IMG/VR virus record: IMGVR_UViG_3300045999_006819
Coordinates: 1 to 32,041 of that record
DNA length: 32,041 nucleotides
Strand: one strand, 5' to 3'
DNA from: a virus
A model generated the notes under the pieces. It did not search any database. It saw nothing but the letters and a program-made list of their open reading frames with translations, and was not told the DNA's origin. Below are positions 8,780 to 17,678 of the stretch, piece after piece (within the stretch, counting starts at the first letter, position 1; every line of letters starts with the position of its first letter). The position numbers and the translations under genes are program-made.

Positions 8780-8886
8780 GGGGCGCGGCACGCGGCTTCT
8801 CCTCCCGCGCGCCGGATCCGATGGGTCCGAGTCCGGCACGCCGCGCCCCACCTCCTGATCGGACCCGTCAGCTATCGGACCCATCC
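8780..8886. repeat. Structured intergenic region before the tail chaperone gene
   Basis: The 116-base gap between the tube and chaperone genes holds two nested inverted repeats. A 10-base GC-rich pair is at 8780-8789 and 8840-8849. An 11-base pair, GATGGGTCCGA at 8819-8829 with TCGGACCCATC at 8876-8886, abuts the chaperone start. A direct repeat of ATCGGACCC occurs near 8858 and 8875. The second stem covers the bases just before the ATG, where no good ribosome-binding site is seen, so it could restrain translation. An mRNA 3' end stabiliser for the tube gene is the alternative. Confidence 0.5.
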
Positions 8887-8888
8887 TC

Positions 8889-9215
8889 ATGTCGATCAAG
8901 ATCAACGTCAGTGACAAGGTGCGCTGCAAGGTCAGCGGCACCATCGCCGACGCCAGCGGCCCGCAGCCGTTCGACTTCTCCTTCGTCGCCCGGCGCCTGT
9001 CGGCCGACGAGCTCGCCGACCAGCTCACCAACAGCGACCAGCTTGTGGAGGAGTTCCTCGCCGGCGTCATCGAGTCGTGGCAGGGCGTCAAGGCCGAGGC
9101 CGGCGAGATCCCCTACAGCCGCGAGGCGCTCGCCCAGCTGCTGCAGATCCCGGGCATCGGCCGCCTGATGCTGGGCGCCTACATCACCGACTGCGGCGCC
9201 CGCGCAAAAAACTAG
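8889..9215 (+). CDS. Tail assembly chaperone G-like (unshifted product)
   Basis: A 108-aa protein that, by analogy with lambda gpG, coats the tape measure during tail assembly. It has a beta-rich N-terminal half (KINVSDKVRCKVSGTIADAS) and a helical C-terminal half (DELADQLTNSDQLVEEFLAG). The frame ends at TAG 9213-9215, directly after a canonical slippery heptamer, so a minority of ribosomes should continue as the G-T fusion. It has no clear ribosome-binding site. Confidence 0.85.
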   Translation: MSIKINVSDKVRCKVSGTIADASGPQPFDFSFVARRLSADELADQLTNSDQLVEEFLAGVIESWQGVKAEAGEIPYSREALAQLLQIPGIGRLMLGAYITDCGARAKN

Positions 9216-9565
9216 CAGACGTCGCCCGTGCAGCAGCCGAGCATGCCCAGCGCCGCCAGCAGCCAGCCCACGCCTTCGAGCAGGCACTGGCTGCGCTCGG
9301 CCCTGGCGGCACGGGCGACGACGAGGTCTTCCTCTGGCGGTGCAACCTGCCGGCCTGGGAGACCTGGTGCGCGCTGCAGACTCAGTGGCGCACCAGCATG
9401 GCCGGCGCCACGGGTCTGGACTACGCCGCCGCGCTCGCGTGGCTGCGTGACGTGGAAGGCCTCGCGGGTGACGAGCTGCGCGAGCGCATGCACCTGCTGC
9501 GCGGCTGCGAGCACGCCGTCCTGGAGGTCTACGCGCGGCGCGACGACGACCAGCCGATGGGGTAG
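8889..9565 (+). CDS. Tail assembly chaperone G-T fusion by -1 frameshift
   Basis: Expected 225-aa product when ribosomes slip back one base at A AAA AAC (9206-9212). The joined sequence runs through KKLADVARAAAEHAQ and continues to the stop at 9565. The T part has a Trp-rich segment (EVFLWRCNLPAWETWCALQ), a common feature of T-domain proteins of this kind. In lambda the G:GT ratio is essential for tail assembly. It ends 6 bases before the tape measure gene. The T part has no start codon of its own in a sensible place, which supports frameshifting. Confidence 0.88.
9206..9212 (+). promoter_or_regulatory. Programmed -1 frameshift site A AAA AAC
   Basis: A canonical X XXY YYZ heptamer in phase with the G frame (GCA AAA AAC TAG). 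The zero-frame stop follows at once, and slipping moves ribosomes into the T frame with no stop until 9563-9565. Position between tube and tape measure genes matches the conserved siphophage arrangement. Confidence 0.9.
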
Positions 9566-9571
9566 CGACTG

Positions 9572-12500
9572 ATGCAGCAGAACATCGGCATTCGCATCAG
9601 CGCCGAAGGCGCCGCGCAGACCAGCGCCGAGATCGACCGCGCCGCGCAGAGCCTAGGCCGCCTGGGCGGCGCGGCGCAGTCGATCGACCGCACGCTCGGC
9701 ACGCTGCGTGGCGCGTTCGCCGGCCTCGCCGCCGGCCTGTCGGTGCGTGAGTTCTTCCAGGCCGCCGACGGCATGGCCCAAGTCAACGCGCGGCTGCGCC
9801 TGGCCACCACCAGCGCGCAGGAATTCGCCGCGGCGCAGGCCGATGTCTACCGCATCGCCCAGGCCAACAACACCGCCCTGGCCGACACCGCCACGCTCTA
9901 TTCGCGGCTGGCCGACCCGGTGCGCCGCCTGGGCGGCAGCGCCCGCGACACCGCCGCCATCACCGAGGCCGTCGCCACCTCGCTGCGCATCGTCGGCGCG
10001 TCGAGCGCCGAGTCCTCGTCGGCCATCCTGCAGTTCAGCCAGGCGCTGGCCGCCGGCGCGCTGCGCGGCGAGGAGTTCAACAGCGTCAACGAAGCCGCGC
10101 CGCGGCTCATGCAGGCGCTGGCCGACGGCCTCGGGCGCAACCGGGGCGAACTTCGCGCCATGGCCGAGGCCGGCCAGCTGACCGCCGATGTGGTGGGCAA
10201 GGCCCTGATCGGCCAGCTCGGCCGCCTGCAGGCCGAAGCCGCCACCCTGCCGCAGACAATCGGCGGCGCCTTCCAGCAGCTGCGCAACGACGCCACCCTC
10301 CTGGCTGCCAGCCTCGACCAGATCACCGGCTCCAGCGCCGGCATCGCCAGCATCGTGGGCGGTGTGGCCGGTGTGCTGGGCGAGTTCGGCCGCGCGGCGC
10401 AGCTCGTGGCCAAGGACACCAAGACCATGGCCGGCGAGTTCAGCGCGGCCGAGGGTGTCGTGCTGGCGCTGGGCACCAGCATGGAGGCCCTGGTCGTGCT
10501 GGGTGCCAACGTCGCCTTCACGTTCGACCGGATCGTGCAGCAGATCGTCGCCACCCAGCGCGTGCGCGAGCTGCTGATGCAGGGCAAGTTCGACGAGGGC
10601 ATGGAGCTGCGGGAGCGCTTCAACCGCGAGAGCGAGACCGCCCGCGCCCGGCTCGACGCCTTCACCGAGCGCGTGATCGGCTCCACCGCCCGCATCATTG
10701 CCCAGCGCGACGCTCTGCGACAGGGAACGCTCAGCCTGAGCGAGTACAACGCCGAGATGTCCAAGCTGCTGCGGCAGCAGGGCGTGCAGGGGGCCAACCT
10801 GCAGGCGCCTCCGGCAACCGGAGGAGTCAGCAACAGGGCGACCCGCCGCACCGGCCCCACCGAAGCCGAAATCTTCGCCGAGCGCAGCCTCCGCGCCATC
10901 GCCGCCTACGAAAAGGCCGAGGCCGACCTCGAGGCCCAGCTGCGCCGCAGCGCCCAGGCCGAGCGCGAGCTGGCCGCGGCGCGTGACCTGCGCGACGTCG
11001 CCAAGTATGAAGAAGCCGAAGCCGCCATCGACCGCTCGCTCAAGAGCGCGGCCGACATGGTGCAGGCCATCGAAGACGAGACCCGCGCCCTGACGCAGAC
11101 CAACACCGAGCGTGAGGTCGCCATCGCCCTGCGTGAGCTGGAGCGCACCGGCCTGGAGCGCGGCAGCTACGCCTACGAGCAGTACGCCGCCAAGATCCGT
11201 GCGGCCGTAGTCAACCGCGAGACCGTGCGCGAAAGCGTCGAGCAGACCCGCGAGATCGAGGCCCAGTGGCAGCGCACCACCGACAACATCGAGCGCGCGC
11301 TGACCGACGCACTGATGAACGGCGGCAAGAGCGCGTGGGAGTACATCAAGGGCCTGTTCCGCAGCGAGGTGCTGCGGCCCATCATCCAGGCCGTCGTGCG
11401 GCCGGTTGCTGGCACTGTCTCTGGCATCGTCTCGTCGTTCCTCGGCCTGCCCAGTTCGGCCGGAGCTTCGACCGGCAGCGGCGCTGGCTTCGGCGGCTAC
11501 AACTGGGGCGGCGGCGGGACGATCGGCGTCGGTGGTCTGCCGGGCATGGGCGGCGCCGGCAACATGCCCGGGTCCAACTGGTTCACCGACTTCGGCGGTT
11601 CGGTCTCCAATGGCGTGAACCGGATCGGGCAGCAACTCGCATCGTCCCGCGAGTGGGCGGACTTCGGCACTTCGCTGATGGACGCCTCCGACACCATCGG
11701 CAAGGTCGCCGGCACGCTGGGCGAGGTCGCCAGCTACTACCAGGCCTTCAAGGCAGCCGAAGACGGAAAGTGGGGGCAGGCCATCGGCCAGGCCGTGGGC
11801 ACCGCGATCGGCGGCCCGCTTGGCGGGATGATCGGCAACACCATCGGCTCCTGGCTCGACAAGGTGTTCTCCGGCGGCGCCGGCACCCCGCACCGCGGCT
11901 CCATCGTGCGCACCATGGCCGACGGCACCCAGTCGCTGGCCCGTGATGCCGACTGGGCCGGCATCTTGAACAACTACGACCAGGGCACCGACCAGGGCCT
12001 GCGCACGCTGGCCGGCATCGCCACGGGCGGCTTCAACCGCTTCGCCAGCGCCTTCGGTGCGCAGGGCACCGCGCAGTCGGTCATCAGCTTCGCCGCGGAT
12101 GGCCGCGACGCCTCGATCGGCAACTTCCAGCTCAGCGCCGACGGCCGCTCGCTGGTGAACCTCGGCGGTGCCGACTTCGCGCGCTACGGCAGCGACGGCG
12201 CGCAGGCCTTCCAGGCATTCGGCCTCGACGTGCTCAAGCAGACCCGGGCCGCGCTCGACACGCTCGACCTCTCGCAGTGGGCGCGCGACGAGCTGAAGAA
12301 GTTCGACGAGAGCATCGCCACGCTGGGCGAAGGCAACCTCGAACGCGCCACCGACCTGTTCAACAACACCGTCGAAGGCATCGCCCGGCTGCAGGCCGGC
12401 ATGGTCGAGCTGCAGCGCTTCATGGAGCCGCTCGGCGGCGTGTTCCTGCGCGTCTCCGACCTGTCGGGCGACGCCATGAAGGAGCTGGTCGACTTCGCGG

Positions 12501-13018
12501 GCGGCTTGGAAAACCTCGCCAACCAGACCCAGAGCTACGTCCAGAACTTCTTCCGCCGCGAGGAGATCGCCGGCCTGCAAGCGCGCGAAGTGCGCGACAC
12601 CCTGCTCGGCGCCGGCCTGACCGAGGACCAGCTTCGCGGCCTCGACACCCGCGAGGAGTTCCGCGCCCTGGTCGAGAGCATCGACCCGACGACCGAGGCC
12701 GGCCGCAAGCAGCTCGCCGCGCTGCTGGGCGTGTCGGGCACGTTCGCCGGCCTGAGCGACTACTTCGGCACCGACGGCGGCGACCTGCTCAGCGCTGCCG
12801 GCCAGGCGCCTAACACCGGCCCGCTGACGCCACCTGGCGCCGCGCCGGGTGCGCAGTCCGCCGAAAGCCCTGCCGTGAGCGTGCTCACCAGCATCAACGC
12901 CGGCATCGACCAAGTGGTCACCACGCTGCGCGAGCTGCTCGAGCTGAACCGCAGCACGCCGCGCGTGGCCATCACGGCACCGGGCGGCACCGAAGTCAAC
13001 GTGAACTGGAACCCGTGA
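9572..13018 (+). CDS. Tape measure protein
   Basis: An 1148-aa protein whose length sets tail length and which leaves the tube at injection. The N-terminal 230 residues contain the tape-measure domain pattern, with SLGRLGGAAQSIDRTLGTLR, then FFQAADGMAQVNARLRLATT and GALRGEEFNSVNEAAPRLMQ. Middle residues about 430-560 are charged coiled coil (EKAEADLEAQLRRSAQAERE). A Gly-rich hydrophobic region at about 610-780 could insert in membrane (AIGQAVGTAIGGPLGGMIGN). The C-terminal part is helical. By family scaling the length suggests a tail of roughly 150-170 nm, an inference. Confidence 0.95.
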   Translation: MQQNIGIRISAEGAAQTSAEIDRAAQSLGRLGGAAQSIDRTLGTLRGAFAGLAAGLSVREFFQAADGMAQVNARLRLATTSAQEFAAAQADVYRIAQANNTALADTATLYSRLADPVRRLGGSARDTAAITEAVATSLRIVGASSAESSSAILQFSQALAAGALRGEEFNSVNEAAPRLMQALADGLGRNRGELRAMAEAGQLTADVVGKALIGQLGRLQAEAATLPQTIGGAFQQLRNDATLLAASLDQITGSSAGIASIVGGVAGVLGEFGRAAQLVAKDTKTMAGEFSAAEGVVLALGTSMEALVVLGANVAFTFDRIVQQIVATQRVRELLMQGKFDEGMELRERFNRESETARARLDAFTERVIGSTARIIAQRDALRQGTLSLSEYNAEMSKLLRQQGVQGANLQAPPATGGVSNRATRRTGPTEAEIFAERSLRAIAAYEKAEADLEAQLRRSAQAERELAAARDLRDVAKYEEAEAAIDRSLKSAADMVQAIEDETRALTQTNTEREVAIALRELERTGLERGSYAYEQYAAKIRAAVVNRETVRESVEQTREIEAQWQRTTDNIERALTDALMNGGKSAWEYIKGLFRSEVLRPIIQAVVRPVAGTVSGIVSSFLGLPSSAGASTGSGAGFGGYNWGGGGTIGVGGLPGMGGAGNMPGSNWFTDFGGSVSNGVNRIGQQLASSREWADFGTSLMDASDTIGKVAGTLGEVASYYQAFKAAEDGKWGQAIGQAVGTAIGGPLGGMIGNTIGSWLDKVFSGGAGTPHRGSIVRTMADGTQSLARDADWAGILNNYDQGTDQGLRTLAGIATGGFNRFASAFGAQGTAQSVISFAADGRDASIGNFQLSADGRSLVNLGGADFARYGSDGAQAFQAFGLDVLKQTRAALDTLDLSQWARDELKKFDESIATLGEGNLERATDLFNNTVEGIARLQAGMVELQRFMEPLGGVFLRVSDLSGDAMKELVDFAGGLENLANQTQSYVQNFFRREEIAGLQAREVRDTLLGAGLTEDQLRGLDTREEFRALVESIDPTTEAGRKQLAALLGVSGTFAGLSDYFGTDGGDLLSAAGQAPNTGPLTPPGAAPGAQSAESPAVSVLTSINAGIDQVVTTLRELLELNRSTPRVAITAPGGTEVNVNWNP

Positions 13019-13019
13019 C

Positions 13020-13529
13020 GTGAAGTCCCTCACCGCCGCCATGAGCGCCGCGCTGGGCGCTCCCGTCACCCGGCCCGGCATCCTCGTCGAAGCCGGCTTC
13101 GACACCGTGCGCCGCTGGTCGTCGCGCAGCGCCGTGACGTGGAACGGCTACAGCTGGGGCGCCCAGGCCATGCGGCTCGACGGCCTGCAGGTCAGCGCGC
13201 TGCAGGTGCGCGGCACGCTGGTGCTCGACAACCGCGACGGCAGCGCCGGCACGCTGGTACTGTCCGAGGGCGTGCAGGACCGCAGCATCCGAATCTGGGG
13301 CTTCGACGCCTCCGCGACCTCGTTGACCGATGTCGTGTGGCTGGCCGACGCCGTGGGCGCCGCCGCGCAGATCAGCGCGACCGAGGTCTCCATCAGCCTG
13401 CGTGACGCCGCCGAGGCCACGCTCACGCCGCGCACCTTCGTCAACGCCGCGAACGGCTTCACGCAACTGCTGCCGGCCGGCGCCGTGCTGCGCATCAACG
13501 GCATCGACTACCGCCTGGAGCGCCGATAG
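13020..13529 (+). CDS. Minor tail protein, tip region
   Basis: A 169-aa protein just after the tape measure, in the slot of lambda M/L-type tip proteins. It starts at GTG overlapping the tape measure end region (TGACGTGAAG). It shows N-terminal RPGILVEAGFDTVRRWSSRS and a beta-rich core (VRGTLVLDNRDGSAGTLVLS). It resembles proteins of other siphophages that attach between tape measure and central tip, but I cannot name a family. Confidence 0.65.
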   Translation: MKSLTAAMSAALGAPVTRPGILVEAGFDTVRRWSSRSAVTWNGYSWGAQAMRLDGLQVSALQVRGTLVLDNRDGSAGTLVLSEGVQDRSIRIWGFDASATSLTDVVWLADAVGAAAQISATEVSISLRDAAEATLTPRTFVNAANGFTQLLPAGAVLRINGIDYRLERR

Positions 13530-13853
13530 ATGGCCGCCTACCCCTCGCTCCTCACCCTGCGCGAGAGCGCGATGGAAGTCGAAGGCGGCTTCGACCCGGC
13601 CCGCGCCACGAACGGCAGCCTGCGCGTGCGCCGTCTCTACGACCACGACAAGGCCAGCTTCGAGGTGCGGCACCTGCTCACCGCGGCCGAGAAGACCACG
13701 CTCCAAACGTTCTACGCTGCCGAGCGGCTGGCCGATGTCACCTACACCTGGCCGGCCGACCGCAGCACCTACACCGTGCGCTTCGTCGCCGCGCCGCAGT
13801 ACCGGCGCGTGGGCAACTTCTTCGAGGCCACCGTGCGCCTCGCCGAGGTGTGA
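13530..13853 (+). CDS. Minor tail protein, tip region
   Basis: A 107-aa protein beginning immediately after the previous stop. Most of it looks like one beta-sandwich, with GGFDPARATNGSLRVRRLYD and later YTVRFVAAPQYRRVGNFFEA. That layout is common among small tail-tip proteins (gpM/DUF2460-like in style). No cysteine clusters, membrane segment or catalytic motif is seen. Its role is inferred from place between tape measure and the J-like protein. Confidence 0.6.
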   Translation: MAAYPSLLTLRESAMEVEGGFDPARATNGSLRVRRLYDHDKASFEVRHLLTAAEKTTLQTFYAAERLADVTYTWPADRSTYTVRFVAAPQYRRVGNFFEATVRLAEV

Positions 13854-13856
13854 CGC

Positions 13857-15920
13857 ATGAACGGCGTCTCGCTGCGCTACGGTGACCTGACGATACCGCC
13901 CGCCTCGGCCCTGAACGGCGCCGCGCGTGGTGATCGGCAGCTCGCCGCCGCCGGCCAGCGCTCGGTCGTGCCGCTCGTCTACGGCCGCGACCGCATCGGC
14001 GGCCTGCTGCTCAACGTCCTCCGGCCCAGCACCGGCAGCACCAACATTCTCGTGCAGGTGCTCTGGTGCTTCGCCTGCGACGCCGTGCAGGACGTCTACC
14101 TGTCCGACCAGGCGCTACCCACGGGCGCCACCGTCACCACCTACCTCGGCACGCAGACCACCGCCGACGCCGCGCTGGTGGCCGCCTTCGCCGCCGCCGG
14201 CATCACCTACCCCGACACGCTGGCCGGCTACGCCTACAGCGTGATCGACCTGCCCATCCGCGCCTTCGAGGGCCGGCTGGACTTCACCGCCACCATCCGC
14301 GGCCGCAAGGTCTACAACCCGCAGGCCGACAGCACCATGCCAGGCGGCTCGGGCTCGCAGCGGCTGAACGACCCCAGCACCTGGGCCTACAGCAACCTGC
14401 CGGCGCTGGCGCTGGCCGACTGGCTGAGCAACAGCCTCTACGGCTGCGGCCGCACCGTGGACTGGGCCAGCGTCAAGACGGCGGCCGACGCCAACGAGGC
14501 GTTCGTCGGCGCGTCGTCGCAGCGCCGCCGCCTGATGGGCCTGGCCTTCGTGCAGCCGACCGGCGCGCTCGAAATGCTCGAAGCCCTGCGCGCCTACGCC
14601 GGCTGCTGGGTCGTGCCCAGCGCCAACGGCATGCGCCTGATCCCTGACGCCGCGGGCTCGTCGGTGGCCACCTACAGCCACGCCAGCGGCCACATCGCCA
14701 GCATCGAGCCGCTGGCGCTGCGCGACATGGCCAACAGCCCGACCGCCGTCGAGGTGCTGTGGACCGACACCAGCATCATCCCGTGGCGCGAGCGCAGCGC
14801 GCTTGTGAGCCTGACCGGCGCCGGCAGCACGCGGCCGTGGCGGCTGAGTTCCGTCAAGCTGCCCGGCATCCAGCGCAACGCGCAGGCCCGGCGCGAGGCC
14901 ACCGAGCGGCTGAACAAGCTGACGCTCACCGATCGCACGACCAGCATCGAAGTCTTCGACCAGGGCATCGCGCACGACATCGGCGACATCATCACCGTCA
15001 ACCACCCGTTGGGCCTGACAAGCGCCAAGTTCCGCGTCACGGGCATCGAGATGCCCAGCGCCGGCCGCTGGCGCCTGGGCCTCACCGAGTACGACGCTGC
15101 GGTCTACTCCGACGACCTGGCCGTCGACCCCACTACGGTCGACCCGCCGAACACCGCGCCTGACACCACCGAGGAAACGCTCACCAGCGCCACGGTCACC
15201 GTGCCAGCCAACAGTGCCGGCGTCGTCACGTCGTGGGCCGGCACCGGCACGCAGATCCGCGTCACCGAGGGCAACCGCCCGCTCACCTTCCACGGCACGA
15301 CGCTGGCCAACGGGCGTTTTACCGTCGGCACGCCCACCGTCTCGCCAGCCGGCTACCTGGTCGTCGGCGCGCGCAGCGGCAGCGGCTCCAAGCGCTGCGT
15401 CGTGGCTGACCACGCCGCAGGCGCATCGCACCCCGGCACCCCGGCGGCCACGCTGGTGACCGTCACCTACCCGCTGACCATCCGCGACTCTGCCGGCACC
15501 GAAACGACCGTCAGCCTCACGCAGACGCTGCAGATCGTCAACGCGCAGCCCTCGGCCGGCGGCGGCGGCGGCGGCTCGAACAAGGTCACCAAGACCGCCG
15601 TCTCGCTCGGCACCCAGGCGGCCAACCAGTCGGCCTTCGCCTGGACGGCTGTCTCCACCGTCTGCACCCGCGGCCTGCTGAGCCGGCTGCACATCACCGC
15701 CACCGATTCGGGCGTCTTCGACGTGCAGCTCCGCGACGCCGCGGCCGGCGGCGGCAACCTCTGGCTCGAAGCCATTGACGTCAACGGCCCGGCCTTTGAC
15801 CTCACGGCGCCGGTCTACATCGAGGGTGCCGCCGGCACCGTCTACGTCGGCATCCGCAACCGCGCCAGCAGCTCGCGCACCTTCACCCTGGCCACCCTCC
15901 GCGTCGAGGCGTTCGCATGA
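13857..15920 (+). CDS. Central tail tip protein (J-like)
   Basis: A 687-aa protein, probably the baseplate hub and tip through which the tail meets the cell. The first 400 residues resemble the conserved part of J-type proteins, with VPLVYGRDRIGGLLLNVLRP, a long insertion rich in Ala/Thr, and later FDQGIAHDIGDIITVNHPLG. From about 420 the sequence changes to Thr/Ser-rich beta domains, a six-glycine linker near residue 570, and a final sandwich (VQLRDAAAGGGNLWLEAIDV). It is shorter than lambda J (1132 aa), so receptor binding probably lies in the separate fibre at 18887. Confidence 0.83.
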   Translation: MNGVSLRYGDLTIPPASALNGAARGDRQLAAAGQRSVVPLVYGRDRIGGLLLNVLRPSTGSTNILVQVLWCFACDAVQDVYLSDQALPTGATVTTYLGTQTTADAALVAAFAAAGITYPDTLAGYAYSVIDLPIRAFEGRLDFTATIRGRKVYNPQADSTMPGGSGSQRLNDPSTWAYSNLPALALADWLSNSLYGCGRTVDWASVKTAADANEAFVGASSQRRRLMGLAFVQPTGALEMLEALRAYAGCWVVPSANGMRLIPDAAGSSVATYSHASGHIASIEPLALRDMANSPTAVEVLWTDTSIIPWRERSALVSLTGAGSTRPWRLSSVKLPGIQRNAQARREATERLNKLTLTDRTTSIEVFDQGIAHDIGDIITVNHPLGLTSAKFRVTGIEMPSAGRWRLGLTEYDAAVYSDDLAVDPTTVDPPNTAPDTTEETLTSATVTVPANSAGVVTSWAGTGTQIRVTEGNRPLTFHGTTLANGRFTVGTPTVSPAGYLVVGARSGSGSKRCVVADHAAGASHPGTPAATLVTVTYPLTIRDSAGTETTVSLTQTLQIVNAQPSAGGGGGGSNKVTKTAVSLGTQAANQSAFAWTAVSTVCTRGLLSRLHITATDSGVFDVQLRDAAAGGGNLWLEAIDVNGPAFDLTAPVYIEGAAGTVYVGIRNRASSSRTFTLATLRVEAFA

Positions 15921-16117
15921 CCACCTACGTCCAGCTCTACAGCCTGCACGGCGCGCAGCCCGCGCCGCTGCCGGCCGACCTTCCGCCCGACGCCGATCTC
16001 GCCGCGCTGGGCTACGTCATCGCCGCGCCGCGGCCCGGCGTGGCCGACGGCGAAGAAGCGCACTGGGCCGGCCGCTACTGGGTGGCGCGCCCCATCGCGC
16101 AGGAGGCCCAGCCGTGA
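15917..16117 (+). CDS. Small protein between tail tip and variable virion protein
   Basis: A 66-aa protein overlapping both neighbours by 4 bases (ATGA at its start, GTGA at its end). It is rich in Pro and Ala and carries EEAHWAGRYWVARPIAQEA at its C-terminus. No domain is recognised. The tight overlaps show that it is translated in series with the tail genes, and a virion or assembly role is likely. Confidence 0.55.
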   Translation: MTTYVQLYSLHGAQPAPLPADLPPDADLAALGYVIAAPRPGVADGEEAHWAGRYWVARPIAQEAQP

Positions 16118-17043
16118 CCTACAAGACCGGCAGCATCACCAGCGCCACGCCCGCCAAGGCGCTGTTCGACTTGCTCGACCCCGACATCACCGGCGTGGGC
16201 TACGTGCGCGTGGAGACGGGCCACACGGCCGGCGGCGTGACGTGGAACGTCTACCGCAGCCCGGCGGCCAGCAACTTCTTCGGCAGCGACTGGTACTTCG
16301 CCCTGGGCTACGACACGACCGGGCAGACGACGCTCTACTGGTGCGTCATGGAAGACTGGGACGCCACCAACAAGCTGGCGATCCGGTTCGCGCCAAACAC
16401 CGCAAGTCTGGTGCCTGGCACTGGCTACATCAACCCGCAGGCCGCCGCCGCGCTGCCGGCCGGGTTCACGCTCAGCCACGCGCTGCCCACAACCGCGTTC
16501 ACATATGCGTACAGCACGCTAATCGACCGGGTAGCGATTGCGGCGTGGACTGCTGTCAACAGCCCGCGATTCGGCTGGTACATCGGTCTGTACGACAGCT
16601 TCTATTCAACCACCGACGATCCGTTTCCTTTGCTCGCCTGCAACATTGGGCAAAGCAACGCAAGCAATTACGTGAGCGTCGCCCAGAACTTCGGCTCTGC
16701 TACTCGCGAGCCAATGACGACGGTAGCCAATACGACCAACTTTTCAGCCGGCCAAGTGGCTGCGCACGGCACCAGCAACATTGATGCTGGAGCGGGCAAT
16801 TGGTGGACGCAAGCGCGCACCAACTCGTATCAGTCGGCGCCGTGGGTCAGCCGGGTGGTGGTCAACGGCAGAGGCGGGGCCCCATCATTCCCACGCGGCT
16901 TGTTTCGTGATCTGTGGTCGACGGGCGCAAGTTTGAACAACGGCGACCGCGTTACCTGGAGCGTCAACGGCGTTACCTACGCCGCGGTGCGCGTGAGCGT
17001 GGGCGGTTCCGTGGCTCCAAGCGTCTGCATCGGCGAGCTCTGA
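16114..17043 (+). CDS. Variable virion protein, possible receptor-related
   Basis: A 309-aa protein. The start chosen is GTG at 16114, 7 bases after AGGAGG and overlapping the previous stop. The longer open frame upstream is only a shadow of the tail tip gene. The sequence is rich in Tyr, Trp, Asn and Ser (SNFFGSDWYFALGYDTTGQT; FGWYIGLYDSFYSTTDD), as in surface-exposed virion proteins. Base composition falls from about 70% to nearer 55% GC from 16490 to 17040, which suggests recent exchange. No named domain is recognised. Confidence 0.65.
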   Translation: MTYKTGSITSATPAKALFDLLDPDITGVGYVRVETGHTAGGVTWNVYRSPAASNFFGSDWYFALGYDTTGQTTLYWCVMEDWDATNKLAIRFAPNTASLVPGTGYINPQAAAALPAGFTLSHALPTTAFTYAYSTLIDRVAIAAWTAVNSPRFGWYIGLYDSFYSTTDDPFPLLACNIGQSNASNYVSVAQNFGSATREPMTTVANTTNFSAGQVAAHGTSNIDAGAGNWWTQARTNSYQSAPWVSRVVVNGRGGAPSFPRGLFRDLWSTGASLNNGDRVTWSVNGVTYAAVRVSVGGSVAPSVCIGEL

Positions 17044-17046
17044 CAC

Positions 17047-17244
17047 ATGGCCACGTTCAGCGCCCAATACCCGTCCCTGCGGGCCGACAACGTGACCCGC
17101 GCCGACCAAGCGCGCTGGAACGAGCGCCTGGCCGCGCTGCCGCGCATCGGCATGGAAATCGCCGCCCAGTACGCCCTCGTCGGCCCGGCCAACGTGCGGC
17201 TGCCCGTCGTGCCCCGGCAGACCCGCTTCCCGAGGACGCCCTGA
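17047..17244 (+). CDS. Small protein of unknown function
   Basis: A 65-aa protein starting 3 bases after the previous stop. It begins ATFSAQYPSLRADNVTRADQ and ends with a basic segment. It contains no membrane helix or known motif. The reading frame is supported by the absence of gaps and by spacing on both sides. Confidence 0.45.
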   Translation: MATFSAQYPSLRADNVTRADQARWNERLAALPRIGMEIAAQYALVGPANVRLPVVPRQTRFPRTP

Positions 17245-17246
17245 CC

Positions 17247-17678
17247 ATGAGCCTGCCGCCAATAGACGACGTCGCCGCGCTGCACGACCGCATGGACGCC
17301 GCCGAGCGGCAGCACGAGGTCTGGGCCACGCACCACCACATGCTGGCCACGCAGATCGCCGAGCTGACGGTGGGCATCCGCACCATGTCCGAAAAGAACG
17401 CCGAGATGCAGCAGTCGCTGCTCGACATGGAGCGCCGCATCCCCGAGCTGATGGCCGCCGGCATCGTCGCGGCCGTCGGCAACCCGGCCACCTGGCAGGC
17501 TGGCCGCGAGGCAATGAAGCGCCAGGCGCGCGACGCTGCCGGCGGCTGGCTGCTGGGTGGCCTGCGCTTCGTCGCAGACAAGCTCATGTGGGCCGGCGTC
17601 GCGCTGCTGGCCATCTACATGCTCGGCGGCTGGCCCGCCATTGCCGCGGCCCTCAAGGTCAAAGGAACCACGCCATGA
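17247..17678 (+). CDS. Membrane-anchored coiled-coil protein, lysis-region candidate
   Basis: A 143-aa protein. The ATG at 17247 is chosen because it follows the previous stop by 2 bases. Residues about 10-75 form a heptad-rich helix (ALHDRMDAAERQHEVWATHH; NAEMQQSLLDMERRIPELMA). A C-terminal hydrophobic helix (LMWAGVALLAIYMLGGW) is the only membrane segment. It overlaps the next gene by ATGA, and two genes downstream is the endolysin. It could be a holin, an antiholin-like regulator or a tail-associated membrane protein. Confidence 0.6.
   Translation: MSLPPIDDVAALHDRMDAAERQHEVWATHHHMLATQIAELTVGIRTMSEKNAEMQQSLLDMERRIPELMAAGIVAAVGNPATWQAGREAMKRQARDAAGGWLLGGLRFVADKLMWAGVALLAIYMLGGWPAIAAALKVKGTTP

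Noticed and set aside
9653-13105. A 1150-codon open frame on the - strand opposite the tape measure gene
   Set aside because: In very GC-rich DNA the antisense of a long gene often stays open. Its product is low-complexity Ala/Gly/Leu, and it has no domain or operon context.
15775-16113. Upstream extension of the variable virion protein
   Set aside because: The extension overlaps the tail tip gene and a 66-aa gene in other frames. GTG 16114 has AGGAGG at good spacing.
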